From: Cryobacterium suzukii
GTDB taxonomy: Bacteria > Actinomycetota > Actinomycetes > Actinomycetales > Microbacteriaceae
Direction: 5' to 3'
Assembly (NCBI RefSeq): GCF_004403185.1
Contig: NZ_SOHJ01000002.1
Location: 1-64,000 of the forward strand
DNA: 64,000 bases
The notes beneath the pieces were generated by a model, which saw nothing but the letters and a program-made list of their open reading frames with translations, was not told the origin of the DNA and did not search any database. Both the position numbers and the translations under genes were made by a program. Of this stretch, positions 9,902-18,760 are shown piece by piece (the stretch's first letter is position 1; the number at the start of each line of letters is the position of its first letter).

Positions 9902-9937
9902 CAGAACGGCCCGCGTCCTTCGACGCGGGCCGTTCTG
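9902..9937. terminator. Strong hairpin between proX and a convergent gene
   Basis: A 16-bp perfect stem (CAGAACGGCCCGCGTC paired with its complement around a CTTC-type loop, TTCG at the apex). It sits 16 bp after the proX stop and faces the convergent DUF1801 gene, so it probably terminates both. Confidence 0.85.
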
Positions 9938-9953
9938 TCTTACCTCGTGGTGG

Positions 9954-10382
9954 TTAGGCCGCCTCGAGCTCGCGCACCTGCCGCAGCCAGCCGTCGAAGA
10001 GGTCGCCGTTAAAATCGTCAACAGTGCGTAGCTTCAACTCACTCATCTCCGCCGACCCGCTCGCGTTGAGCTTGCCCGAGTCATCGGTGATGGCCTGGCC
10101 GCGCCAGAACAACACGGTCACAAAAGTCGGATATGCCTTGAATCCAGCTATCGGCAGGTCATCTTCGAGCCAGACCGGATGCCCGTGCCACAGTTCCGTC
10201 GATGTCTCCGGCAGGCCCAGGTCAAACTTGTCGCGGAGCAGCCCGACGACGCTTGCCAGCGGCTCGGCGGGAGCGGCAACATATTCGTCAATGGTCGTCG
10301 GCTTGACCGCGGATGCGACGGGTGCCGGAGCGGCGGCCTGGACTTTGTTGGGAGTGGACGTGGTGGGGAGTGTGGATGTCAG
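9954..10382 (-). CDS. DUF1801 (YdhG-like) protein with non-canonical start
   Basis: The minus strand is open from 10382 to the TAA at 9954. The product (about 142 residues) contains T-T-I-D-E-Y near the N-terminus, L-W-H-G-H-P-V-W in the middle and F-V-T-V-L-F-W-R-G-Q followed by E-M-S-E-L-K-L-R-T-V-D-D-F near the C-terminus, a pattern of the YdhG/DUF1801 fold. No in-frame ATG, GTG or TTG occurs before the conserved region. The best start is a CTG at 10382, preceded by GAAAGAGG with 8-nt spacing; an ATT lies 6 nt upstream. Biochemical function is unknown. Confidence 0.65.
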   Translation of the reverse strand: MTSTLPTTSTPNKVQAAAPAPVASAVKPTTIDEYVAAPAEPLASVVGLLRDKFDLGLPETSTELWHGHPVWLEDDLPIAGFKAYPTFVTVLFWRGQAITDDSGKLNASGSAEMSELKLRTVDDFNGDLFDGWLRQVRELEAA

Positions 10383-10512
10383 GTGAATAGCCTCTTTCGG
10401 TGGTCGAACTCACGCCCGGCACGGTGCCGGGCCGTTAGTACCTGATCTCCACACTGTCATGCCGGTGCATCGTGCGGCTGGGCAGACACTCAGGAAACGG
10501 TCCTCACTGGGC

Positions 10513-10554
10513 AAAAAAGAACCGCCCGTCGACCCAAAGATCGACGGGCGGTTC
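10513..10554 (-). terminator. Rho-independent terminator of the FKBP gene
   Basis: A 14-bp stem (GAACCGCCCGTCGA and complement, 8-nt loop) is followed on the minus strand by a run of six T. It lies 12 bp past the stop of the FKBP lipoprotein gene. Confidence 0.9.
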
Positions 10555-10565
10555 CGGGGGACAGG

Positions 10566-11567
10566 CTACCCGGCGGGTGTCGCCGCCGTGGCCACAATGT
10601 CGACAACGAACACGAGGGTGTCCGTTCCGCTGATTCCGGCACTGTCATTGCCGGCTTCACCATAGCCCTCGGCTGGTGGGAGAACCGCAAGGACCTGAGA
10701 TCCGACGGTCTGGCCGACGAGCGCAGCCCCGAAGCCCGGAACGACCTGGCTGGTGACAAAGGTTGTCGGTCCGACGGTGGTCCAGGACGAGTCGAACGTT
10801 TCGCCGGTGGCCCAGACAACTCCGGTGTATTCGACCGATACGGTGTCACCGTCGGCGACAACGGCGCCATCACCGAGCTTCAAGGTGGCGATCTGTAGTT
10901 CAGTCGGTGCCTCGGCGTCGGGAATGGTGATGGTCGGGGCACCGTCTTTGGCGAGTTCAACGGTGGGCAGGCCCGGTACAGCCGGCTGGTCCACCCCGTC
11001 AGCCCGGTCGGCCAAGTTCGTGATCGAGACGACGTCGATGACGAATACGACGGAGTCTCCGGCGGCGATTTTAAGCTGCTCAGCGCCGTCTGCGCCGAAC
11101 GCGTCGCCCGCTGTGCTGACGGTGACGATGCGATCGCCTTCAACAGAACAGTTGACCGCCCGCACCAAACCGGGGAGGAACGTTTCGCCCACCGTGATGG
11201 TCTCGCTCGCGCCACTGGTCGGGTACGTCGTCTCCTGTACGGTCGCTCCAGTCGTGCCGTTATACACGGAGAGTGACGCCCCGACCAACGAGCCGCCGGA
11301 AGCTTCGGTGGTCCCAGCGCCCTCGATGGCAACCGTGCGCTGGGTGGACGACGGGTCAAGCGGCTCATCAAATTTGACCGTGGGCACGGCACCGAAGTCG
11401 CCGGTCACATCGACGGCGTCGGAAACCGCGCCGGGTGCCGTGCATTCGCTGTAGGCAGCGTCGGCGGCAGAAGCCAAATCCGTTGCTTCGGGGGTGTCGC
11501 TGCTGCCACAAGCGGTGAGGGCGAGAGTGAGGCCCACAATGGTGAGCAGGGCAGGAATTTTCGACAC
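10566..11567 (-). CDS. FKBP-type peptidyl-prolyl isomerase lipoprotein
   Basis: The 333-residue protein begins with a signal peptide and lipobox L-T-A-C near residue 20, so it is exported and lipid-anchored. The C-terminal 110 residues form an FKBP domain (V-S-V-E-Y-T-G, G-E-T-F-D-S-S-W, V-V-P-G-F-G-A-A-L-V-G, L-P-P-A-E-G-Y-G). The middle (about 50-200) looks like a second, degenerate FKBP-like module with V-T-V-G-E-T-F-L-P-G-L-V-R-A-V, which lacks the usual core residues. Predicted role: proline isomerisation in folding of exported proteins. The gene stands alone with its own terminator. Confidence 0.9.
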   Translation of the reverse strand: MSKIPALLTIVGLTLALTACGSSDTPEATDLASAADAAYSECTAPGAVSDAVDVTGDFGAVPTVKFDEPLDPSSTQRTVAIEGAGTTEASGGSLVGASLSVYNGTTGATVQETTYPTSGASETITVGETFLPGLVRAVNCSVEGDRIVTVSTAGDAFGADGAEQLKIAAGDSVVFVIDVVSITNLADRADGVDQPAVPGLPTVELAKDGAPTITIPDAEAPTELQIATLKLGDGAVVADGDTVSVEYTGVVWATGETFDSSWTTVGPTTFVTSQVVPGFGAALVGQTVGSQVLAVLPPAEGYGEAGNDSAGISGTDTLVFVVDIVATAATPAG

Positions 11568-11700
11568 GGGGCCTCTTTCGAGATCGTAGGTGCGGGCTTC
11601 GATATTGGGGTGGCATGAACGGCCAAGTTCTCACTCTGCCACGCTTCGCCTATGAACCGCCTGAGTGGATGCCTCGGCGTGCCGCCCCGGTAAACACCAG

Positions 11701-12294
11701 TCAGTCGTCGAGGCCGCGGGCGATCAGGGCCTCGCCCAGGGCATCCGCTGCATAGAGCGAGCGCACCACCACCGGAACGGCGATCGACAGGAGGGAGCCC
11801 CGCGTGCCGCGTGCCGTGCGGGCCTCGAGCACCTCACGCACGATATCGCTCACCAGGGGAATGCAGCGGATGGTGAGCGCGACGAGGAGTCCCACTCGGT
11901 CGGTGTCGATGAACCTGCGGAACGGTCGAAGCAGGTTCTGGAACGCTTCGAGCACGGCGGTGACCGTTGTGGTCATCGTGAACAGGGCCGCGAGGGCCAC
12001 CGCCACAATCAGCCGGCCCGCCATGAGAGCGGCGATCGTCCAGCCGGAGAGCAATCCCTGGATCGGTACCGCGACGAGCAGAATCAGCACAATCGGGGCG
12101 ATCTGGGCTGCGGCCGCTCGCACGGGAACGCGGGCCGCCAGAAACAGCAGCGCAACGCCGGCCGCGGCACCGCCGACGACCCACGGATTGGACGACGTTC
12201 CGATGAGAACGACGCAGAGCGAGAGCAGAAACAGTTTGAGGAGAGTGGGCGCCCGGTGAATGAGCGAGGTACCGGGGCTGTACAGGCCGATCAT
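11701..12294 (-). CDS. bioN: ECF transporter transmembrane protein (biotin T component)
   Basis: The 197-residue membrane protein belongs to the CbiQ/EcfT family: about four to five hydrophobic helices and a C-terminal cytoplasmic region with the A-R-T-A-R-G-T-R-G and E-A-L-I-A-R-G-L type coupling helices. The Ala-Arg-Gly (A-R-G) signatures contact the ATPase in characterised ECF importers. It starts 10 bp after the ATPase gene in the order bioY-bioM-bioN, the standard biotin import cassette. Confidence 0.9.
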   Translation of the reverse strand: MIGLYSPGTSLIHRAPTLLKLFLLSLCVVLIGTSSNPWVVGGAAAGVALLFLAARVPVRAAAAQIAPIVLILLVAVPIQGLLSGWTIAALMAGRLIVAVALAALFTMTTTVTAVLEAFQNLLRPFRRFIDTDRVGLLVALTIRCIPLVSDIVREVLEARTARGTRGSLLSIAVPVVVRSLYAADALGEALIARGLDD

Positions 12295-12304
12295 TTACCG
12301 CTGC

Positions 12305-12985
12305 TCATTTCAGCAGGGCGAGGTAGGCCGCCAGGGACTGCGCGGGCGCACCGTCGGCGACGACCGTGCCCTCTTCGATCACGATCACGCGGTCGAATTC
12401 TTCGACCAGGTGCAGGTGGTGGGTGACGACGATGACCTGCTGGGGGAGTGTCTGCAACAGCTCGCCGATGCGCCGGGCATTTCGAGCGTCGAGCAGGGTC
12501 GTCGGTTCGTCGGCAACGATAGTGGCCGGCTCCGCCACGAGTACGGCGGCAAGGGCGAGCAGCTGCTTCTGCCCGCCGGAGAGGCGGTGCGCCGGGTGCT
12601 CGGCATGCTCGCTCAAACCGAACTGTTCGAGGGCCGCCGCCGTGCGCTCAGCGATTTCGGCGGGGGAGAGGCCGCGCCGCCGAAGCGTGAAGGCCACGTC
12701 TTCCTGCACGGTGGGCATCACGATCTGGTTGTCGGGATTCGTGAAAATGAACCCCACCTTGCGGCGCACCTCGCGGGCATGGCGGGCCACGTTCTGTCCG
12801 TCCACCGTGACGGTTCCGCTCGTGGGAGTCACGAGCCCGTTGATCATGCGCACGAGCGTGGATTTGCCCGATCCGTTCGCACCGACGATGCCGATGCGGT
12901 GCTCGGTCAGGCTGAGATTCACGTCGCGCAGTACCCTGCGGTCACCGAATGACTGCCCGACCTGGTCGAAGCATATGACGCTCAC
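12305..12985 (-). CDS. bioM: ECF transporter ATPase (biotin A component)
   Basis: The GTG start overlaps the bioY stop by 4 bp. The 226-residue ABC ATPase has Walker A G-A-N-G-S-G-K-S-T, Q-loop T-N-P-D-N-Q (the asparagine-rich form common in ECF ATPases), signature L-S-G-G-Q-K-Q, Walker B T-I-V-A-D-E-P-T and switch V-V-T-H-H. A single ATPase gene in the cassette implies a homodimer, as in BioMNY systems. Confidence 0.92.
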   Translation of the reverse strand: MSVICFDQVGQSFGDRRVLRDVNLSLTEHRIGIVGANGSGKSTLVRMINGLVTPTSGTVTVDGQNVARHAREVRRKVGFIFTNPDNQIVMPTVQEDVAFTLRRRGLSPAEIAERTAAALEQFGLSEHAEHPAHRLSGGQKQLLALAAVLVAEPATIVADEPTTLLDARNARRIGELLQTLPQQVIVVTHHLHLVEEFDRVIVIEEGTVVADGAPAQSLAAYLALLK

Positions 12986-13584
12986 GCTTGTGGCCGGCGA
13001 CCCTTCGCGATCAGGCCAGGGTAGGCCTTGTGCACCTGGCGGGCGACGAGCACGGTCACGACGACCTTGATCAGGTCTCCAGGAATGAAGGCGATGTTCA
13101 GGCCGAGCGTGGTCCAGAGCGGCAGGCCGAGGTTCAAGGCCATGACCGGAATGCCGATCAGGTAGACCGCGACGATGCCGCCGAGAATCGTGGCACCGAG
13201 GGCCAGCCAGAACGGATACTTCGGCAGCAGACGGGCAGTGAGATACCCGGTGACGAAGGCCCCGAACAGCCAGCCGTAGAGGTAGCCGGCCGCTGGGCTC
13301 ACTGTGAACACGCCGATTCCTCCGCGCGCTCCGGCGAGCAGAGGCAGACCGACCGCCGTGAGAATGAGAAACAACAGCACGGCGAGGGTTCCCTTGCGCG
13401 GGCCGAGAATCGCCCCGGCAAACATTACGCCGAGCGATTGCAGGGTGATCGGCACTGGCCCGATGTTGAGCGGGCCGGCCAGTCCGAGCGCAGCGATGAG
13501 GGCGGCAAAAATGGCGATCTGGGCCAGGTCGCGGGCGGGCAGAAGGCGCCTCGTCGGGGCGCTCACACGAACGGTTTCGGTCAT
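12982..13584 (-). CDS. bioY: Biotin transporter substrate-binding membrane protein (S component)
   Basis: The 200-residue, six-helix protein matches BioY: N-terminal A-x-F-A-A-L-I-A-A-L-G, the P-V-P-I-T-L-Q-S-L-G-V-M segment, G-A-I-L-G-P-R-K-G-T-L-A and G-G-I-G-V-F-x-x-P-A-A-G-Y-L-Y-G, which line the biotin site in solved structures. It is the first gene of a three-gene operon with the ATPase and T component. A biotin-responsive operator is expected upstream (13585-13670), but I cannot identify one with confidence. Confidence 0.93.
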   Translation of the reverse strand: MTETVRVSAPTRRLLPARDLAQIAIFAALIAALGLAGPLNIGPVPITLQSLGVMFAGAILGPRKGTLAVLLFLILTAVGLPLLAGARGGIGVFTVSPAAGYLYGWLFGAFVTGYLTARLLPKYPFWLALGATILGGIVAVYLIGIPVMALNLGLPLWTTLGLNIAFIPGDLIKVVVTVLVARQVHKAYPGLIAKGRRPQA

Positions 13585-13670
13585 GGTTTCAAATCTAGAT
13601 TTCGGTGCCCACCCGCCGCTGAAGAATACCTACAACAAAACACCGTGAACTGTAGAGGTCGTGATTGGGA

Positions 13671-15446
13671 TCACGACCCAGCGGCCACAATGGCATCCGC
13701 TGCCCGCACCAGGGCCAGGTGAGAGAGCGCTTGCGGGGTGTTGCCCATCTGGTGACCATCGGTCACGTCGTACTCCTCGGAGAGCAGCCCGACATCGTTC
13801 ACGAAGCCGACGAGCCGGTCCATGAGCGCATTGGCGTCTTCGAGTCTTCCCGACTTGGCGTATTGCTCGACCAGCCAGAAGGAACAGGCCAGAAACGGAT
13901 GCTCACCCGGCGGCAGTCCGTCGACCGCGGCGTGGGTGCGGTAACGCAGCAGTAGCCCATCGCGCATGAGGTCGGCCTCGATCGCAGCCACGGTGCCGAG
14001 CATACGTGGATCGGTGGGCGCGCAAAAGCCGACCTGCGGGAGTAGGAGAAGAGAGGCATCCACCTCCCCGCTACCGCAGTACTGCATGTAGCTATTTCGC
14101 TTCGCGTCAAAGGCGCGAGTCTCGATGTCGGTGCGCACCTCATCGCGCAGGGTCTTCCAGCGGTCGAGCGGACCGTCGAGGCCGCACTCTTCGATGCCCC
14201 GCACCGCGCGGTCGAAGGCGGCCCAGACCATCACGCGCGAGTGGGTGAATTCGCGGGGCTGGCCGCGTACCTCCCAAATCCCCTGGTCTGCGCGGCGCCA
14301 GTTCTTCTCGAGAAAGCTCATGAGGGCGCGCTGTAGCGGCCAGGAGAACTCGTTCTCGCGCACGCCCGCAGCACGGGCGGCATGGAGGGCCACCATCACC
14401 TCACCGATCACGTCCGATTGGAACTGGTCGACCGCGCCGTTTCCAACGCGCACGGGGGAGGAGCCCTTATAACCGGTTAGGCGGGTCAGTTCACGCTCGG
14501 GGAGGTAGCGCTCGCCGGAGAGACCGTACATGATCTGCACATCGTTGGGGTCGCCGGCAATGGCGCGCAGCAGCCAGGCGCGCCAGCCGTCGGCCTCCAC
14601 CTCGTAGCCGTGGCTGAGTAGGACCTCGAGCGTGAGCGAGGCGTCGCGCAACCAGACGTAGCGGTAGTCCCAGTTACGGGTGCCGCCGATCTGCTCCGGC
14701 AGCGACGTCGTCGCGGCCGCCACGATGCCGCCGGTTCGCTCATGCGTCAGCGCACGCAGGACGAGCAGCGAACGAACCACCTGGGCGCGCAAGGGTCCCT
14801 GATGGCTGCAACACGACGCCCATTTCTGCCACCAGGCGCAGGTCGCGGCGTGGACAGCATCAATGTCGATGGCGGGTGGAGTGTCGCGGTGCGAGGGGTA
14901 CCAAGTCATTTGCGCGTCGATCGTGTCGCCGGTCGTGACGTCGAAATGGGACACGTGGCGGTGGTCGGCGGCGCGCAGGGCAGGTCCGCGCACCACGATG
15001 GCGTCGGGCCCGGCGATCGCGACGAGGCCGTGTACCGGCTCGCCCTCGAGTTGGCGCACCCACGGCATCGTCGTGGCATAGCCAAAGCGGATGCGCAGAT
15101 CCTGGGTCATGTGCACCGTACCGCTGATGCCGCGCACCCGGCGCACCAGGTCGGCCCGGCCGTCGCCGTGCGGCATGAAGTCGAGTACCTCGACTTGGCC
15201 GGTGGGTGTGGTCCACACCGTCGACAGCACGAAGGTATCGCCCTGATAGCTGCGAGTGGCGGTGGCTCCCTTGTCGGCCGGGGCCAGTAGCCAACGACCG
15301 TCGTTCTCATCGCCGAGGAGCGCCCCGAACATTGAGGCGGAGTCGTAGCGCGGCAGGCACAGCCAGTCGATGCTGCCGTCTAGACCCACGAGCGCCGCCG
15401 AGTGGCAATCGCTGATGAGCGCATAGTCCTCGATATTGAGTGCCAT
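13671..15446 (-). CDS. Glycoside hydrolase family 15 protein (glucoamylase/trehalase-like)
   Basis: The 591-residue protein has the GH15 layout: an N-terminal beta-sandwich (I-E-D-Y-A-L-I-S-D-C to about 200) and an (alpha/alpha)6 barrel with G-G-T-R-N-W-D-Y-R-Y-V-W-L-R-D-A-S and, near the end, P-P-G-E-H-P-F-L-A-C-S-F-W. The W-D-Y-R-Y-x-W-x-R-D block is the family hallmark. Several bacterial members are trehalases and others release glucose from maltodextrins. Proximity to the trehalose synthase/phosphatase gene makes trehalose turnover attractive, but this is inference. No signal peptide, so cytoplasmic. Confidence 0.88.
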   Translation of the reverse strand: MALNIEDYALISDCHSAALVGLDGSIDWLCLPRYDSASMFGALLGDENDGRWLLAPADKGATATRSYQGDTFVLSTVWTTPTGQVEVLDFMPHGDGRADLVRRVRGISGTVHMTQDLRIRFGYATTMPWVRQLEGEPVHGLVAIAGPDAIVVRGPALRAADHRHVSHFDVTTGDTIDAQMTWYPSHRDTPPAIDIDAVHAATCAWWQKWASCCSHQGPLRAQVVRSLLVLRALTHERTGGIVAAATTSLPEQIGGTRNWDYRYVWLRDASLTLEVLLSHGYEVEADGWRAWLLRAIAGDPNDVQIMYGLSGERYLPERELTRLTGYKGSSPVRVGNGAVDQFQSDVIGEVMVALHAARAAGVRENEFSWPLQRALMSFLEKNWRRADQGIWEVRGQPREFTHSRVMVWAAFDRAVRGIEECGLDGPLDRWKTLRDEVRTDIETRAFDAKRNSYMQYCGSGEVDASLLLLPQVGFCAPTDPRMLGTVAAIEADLMRDGLLLRYRTHAAVDGLPPGEHPFLACSFWLVEQYAKSGRLEDANALMDRLVGFVNDVGLLSEEYDVTDGHQMGNTPQALSHLALVRAADAIVAAGS

Positions 15447-15515
15447 CAGGCCATACTGTCAGCACCAGGGTGAGAATTGGCCGACGATCGGGCGCCGACG
15501 TCGCCGCCGTTGCGG

Positions 15516-16025
15516 TCAGGCGACGAGGCGGGCCGAAGCGAGCGTGGCGGAGGCCTTGTCGATCCAGGCAGCGGATGCTGCAGCCAGATCGTCATCGCTC
15601 GTTTCGACCAACATGGCTTCGGTGAGCGTGGCGTGGACCGGGGCAGTGCTGGCTGGGGCGGCGTCGATTGGTGCAGCGTCCCGTGCTGGGATTTGGCTTC
15701 CGGCCGGTTCGCTCCAGGTTGTGATTGGTGCGGGCGACCAGGACAGAGCGGTCGGCTCACCACTACTCTCGCCGCGCAAAGCGGCTTGTTCGGTGGTGAT
15801 CGCTTCGGTCAGCTCGGTCGCGATCTCTCTGGCCTTCAACCCGTGAAAAATGACTTCGGTGTCGTCCGCGCTGCGGGCCACGAGCGTCCAGGCGCCGTGC
15901 TCACCGACCAGCGCCCTGAGCTTGTCGTGCAGCAGCTCGAAGATCTGTTCGTCGCGGAGTACCGGGGCGGAGGCGACGCTCAGCGCCGCATTCGCGGCCA
16001 AACGTCGGCGTCGACGACCAAACAT
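15516..16025 (-). CDS. Hypothetical protein, Ala/Pro-rich C-terminus
   Basis: The 169-residue protein starts M-F-G-R-R-R-R-R. An ordered N-terminal part (about 25-85: D-E-Q-I-F-E-L-L-H-D-K-L-R-A-L-V-G, then T-L-V-A-R-S-A-D-D-T-E-V-I-F-H) has alternating beta/alpha character; the rest is low-complexity Ala/Pro/Thr-rich. No signal peptide or membrane helix. I do not recognise the family. It lies between GH15 and a small membrane protein gene on the same strand. Confidence 0.65.
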   Translation of the reverse strand: MFGRRRRRLAANAALSVASAPVLRDEQIFELLHDKLRALVGEHGAWTLVARSADDTEVIFHGLKAREIATELTEAITTEQAALRGESSGEPTALSWSPAPITTWSEPAGSQIPARDAAPIDAAPASTAPVHATLTEAMLVETSDDDLAAASAAWIDKASATLASARLVA

Positions 16026-16142
16026 GAAAGCCCCTTTCCGGTGCGCGTGTGCAGTTGAAATGAGCCACTCTGTTCATTTTCGGTGACAAGTCGTCGACTT
16101 ACCGGGGGACACGCCGCCGAACACGCCGATTGGGGGTTGAAT

Positions 16143-16331
16143 TCAGCTCTCGACTTGACGTTTATTCGCGTCTTCGATGACCGTGCCGACGGCGACGGCG
16201 GCGCTCAGGCCCCACCCGAGCCACAGCATCACCAGGCGCCAGTCCCGCGGGCCGTGCCGCGTGGCCTGTACGGTGTTCCACCCACCGGCGATAACGCCGA
16301 TCATTGCGCTGCTGAACAAGAACTTTCGCAT
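16143..16331 (-). CDS. Small hypothetical membrane protein
   Basis: The start is set at the ATG at 16331 because GGAGGA precedes it by 5 nt. The 62-residue product has two hydrophobic stretches (about 4-20 and 33-52) separated by a charged R-H-G-P-R-D-W-R loop, so a two-pass membrane protein is likely. Function unknown. Confidence 0.6.
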   Translation of the reverse strand: MRKFLFSSAMIGVIAGGWNTVQATRHGPRDWRLVMLWLGWGLSAAVAVGTVIEDANKRQVES

Positions 16332-16436
16332 GTGTTCCTCCGGCATCAGGTTACCCGGGAATAGGCGTGGCCCGACTGGTAACCTTGGAACTGCCACACA
16401 GGTGTGCACCTCGGGTGTACCCGGAACGGATGATCC

Positions 16437-18698
16437 ATTACAACTTCAGCCGAACCCACACGGTCCCAGATCGAGCCGCCCCCGGTAGAGCCCGCGCATG
16501 CCCCGGCCGGCACGTACACTTTCGTCGTCGTCTCCAACCGGCTGCCGGTGGATTACGAAGAAGCCGAGGGCGGCGCCGTCACCTGGCGTACCTCGCCCGG
16601 CGGACTGGTCACCGCGCTCGAACCGCTGATGCGTTCCTCGCACGGAGCCTGGGTCGGCTGGCCGGGCGTCGCCGACCGCGATTTCGAACCGTTCGAAAAT
16701 GATGGGATCTCGCTCGTGCCGGTGAGGCTCGATGAAGCCGACATTGAGAACTATTACGAGGGCTTCTCCAACGACACACTCTGGCCGCTGTACCACGACG
16801 TTATTGCTCCGCCAAGCTTTCACCGCGAAACGTGGGAAGCGTATATTGCCGTCAACCGTCGATTCGCGGCGGCGGCTGCCGCGGTCGCTGCCCCGGGGGC
16901 AACGGTCTGGGTTCACGATTACCAGCTGCAGCTCGTGCCGCGCATGCTGCGCGAAGCCCGACCCGACCTCGTCATCGGCTTCTTCAATCACATTCCCTTT
17001 CCGCCATATGGAATCTATGCGCAGCTGCCCTGGCGCAAACAAATTCTGCACGGGCTGCTCGGTGCTGACGTCATCGGCTTTCAGCGGAGTGCAGACGCCG
17101 GTAACTTTTCGCAGGCGGTACGTCGCCTCTACGGCTACCCCACCCGCGGCGTGGTCATCGACGTGCCGACCGGTGAAAACGGGGAGTCGCGCCGCGTCAT
17201 CGCCAAGCACTTTCCCATCTCGATCGACTCCGCTGGCTACGAAGAGCTAGCGCGGCGACCCGATATTCAAGCCAGAGCTCGCCAAATTCGCGCAGACCTG
17301 GGCAACCCCAAAACACTGATGCTCGGCGTCGACCGGCTCGACTACACCAAGGGCATCGGCCACCGTATCAAGGCCTTTGGTGAGCTGCTCGCCGACGGTC
17401 GGTTGAGCGTCGAAGACGTCACCCTGGTGCAGGTCGCCAGCCCGTCACGCGAACGCGTCAGTACCTATATGGCCCTGCGCGACGAGATCGAGCTCGCCGT
17501 CGGCCGGCTCAACGGCGATTTCTCCACTATCAGTCACACCGCCATCAGCTACCACCACCACAGCTATCCGCGCGAAGAGATGGTCGCGATGTACCTCGCC
17601 GCCGACGTCATGCTCGTCACCGCCTTGCGCGACGGCATGAACCTTGTCGCCAAAGAGTACGTGGCCGCGCGCTTCGACGTTGACGGAGTGCTCGTGTTGA
17701 GCGAGTTCGCCGGCGCCGCCGATGAACTCAAACAGGCGATTCTCATTAATCCGCACGACATTGACGGCACGAAGGACGCCATCGTGCGGGCGGTGGAGAT
17801 GCCCAAACGGGAGCGTTCGCGGCGCATGCGGTCTCTGCGACGCAAAGTCGCCGAAAACGATGTCGCCGTTTGGTCGGCTTCCTTTCTCAGAGCGCTCACC
17901 GGTGGAGCCGCCGTGCCAGCCGGAATTCCCGACGACCTCGACCTGGCCCTGCACAGCATCGCCGGCGCCAAGAACCTGCTCATTGCCCTCGACTTCGACG
18001 GTACCCTGGCACCCCACGTCGACCATCCCGAAGATGCCCGCGCCATCGCCGGCACGAGGGAAGCCGTGCAGGCTCTGCTTGACCTGCCGGGCGTGCGAGT
18101 CGCCCTCGTTTCCGGACGAGCCCTGGTTAGCCTGCAACACGTCGCCCAGCCGCAGAGCTCGGTGCTCCTCACCGGCTCGCACGGCATCGAGGTGCAGCTG
18201 GATACCCCCGAGATCGAGCTCAACCTGCTCTCCACCGAACTCGAGCAACTCGATACGCTCGCCCGGGTGCTCGAGAGCATTTCCGGCGGGATCGCCGGCA
18301 CCACCATTGAGCGCAAGCCCGCGGGCCTGGCCCTGCACACTCGCCTCGCAACCGAGGAAGACGGCCAGAAGGCCGAGCGTCAAGCGCGTGAGCAACTGGG
18401 CGATCAGCTGCCAGCATTGACCGTTCGAGAAGGTAAGAACGTACTCGAATTCTCGGTGCGCTCGAGCACCAAGGGCGACGCCGTCACCAAGTTGCGCCAA
18501 TACACCGGCGCCGATCGCGTGTTTTACGCCGGCGACGACGTGACCGACGAGGATGCCTTCGGGGCTCTGCGCGACGATGACGTCGGGCTCAAAATCGGGC
18601 AGGGTGCCACCCTCGCCGGTTACCGGGTACGCAGCCCGCACGAGGTCACCCAGGTTCTGGCGCGCATCGCCGCCCTGCGGGCAGGGCAGGCGCAGTGA
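16437..18698 (+). CDS. Fused trehalose-6-phosphate synthase / trehalose-phosphatase
   Basis: The protein joins a GT20 synthase domain (about 1-490) and a HAD-type phosphatase domain (about 510-753). Synthase marks are F-V-V-V-S-N-R-L-P-V, G-G-L-V-T-A-L, V-H-D-Y-Q-L-Q-L-V-P, G-V-D-R-L-D-Y-T-K-G and T-A-L-R-D-G-M-N-L-V-A-K-E. Phosphatase marks are D-F-D-G-T-L near residue 519 and G-D-D-V-T-D-E-D-A-F. It makes trehalose from UDP-glucose and glucose 6-phosphate in one polypeptide. The family N-terminus F-V-V-V-S-N-R-L-P-V lies upstream of the first GTG (16548). The frame back to the in-frame stop holds no ATG/GTG/TTG, so ATT at 16437 (I/M-T-T-S-A-E-P) is the best start. Confidence 0.85.
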   Translation: MTTSAEPTRSQIEPPPVEPAHAPAGTYTFVVVSNRLPVDYEEAEGGAVTWRTSPGGLVTALEPLMRSSHGAWVGWPGVADRDFEPFENDGISLVPVRLDEADIENYYEGFSNDTLWPLYHDVIAPPSFHRETWEAYIAVNRRFAAAAAAVAAPGATVWVHDYQLQLVPRMLREARPDLVIGFFNHIPFPPYGIYAQLPWRKQILHGLLGADVIGFQRSADAGNFSQAVRRLYGYPTRGVVIDVPTGENGESRRVIAKHFPISIDSAGYEELARRPDIQARARQIRADLGNPKTLMLGVDRLDYTKGIGHRIKAFGELLADGRLSVEDVTLVQVASPSRERVSTYMALRDEIELAVGRLNGDFSTISHTAISYHHHSYPREEMVAMYLAADVMLVTALRDGMNLVAKEYVAARFDVDGVLVLSEFAGAADELKQAILINPHDIDGTKDAIVRAVEMPKRERSRRMRSLRRKVAENDVAVWSASFLRALTGGAAVPAGIPDDLDLALHSIAGAKNLLIALDFDGTLAPHVDHPEDARAIAGTREAVQALLDLPGVRVALVSGRALVSLQHVAQPQSSVLLTGSHGIEVQLDTPEIELNLLSTELEQLDTLARVLESISGGIAGTTIERKPAGLALHTRLATEEDGQKAERQAREQLGDQLPALTVREGKNVLEFSVRSSTKGDAVTKLRQYTGADRVFYAGDDVTDEDAFGALRDDDVGLKIGQGATLAGYRVRSPHEVTQVLARIAALRAGQAQ

Positions 18699-18760
18699 GC
18701 GATTCGCTCAGGCCCAGGGACTGAATCGCGGGTGCCTGCCGAGGTTCTAGACTCGGAAGC

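Noticed and set aside
13585..13670. BioQ or BirA operator upstream of bioY
   Set aside because: A GTGAACTGT-like half-site is present but no convincing dyad.
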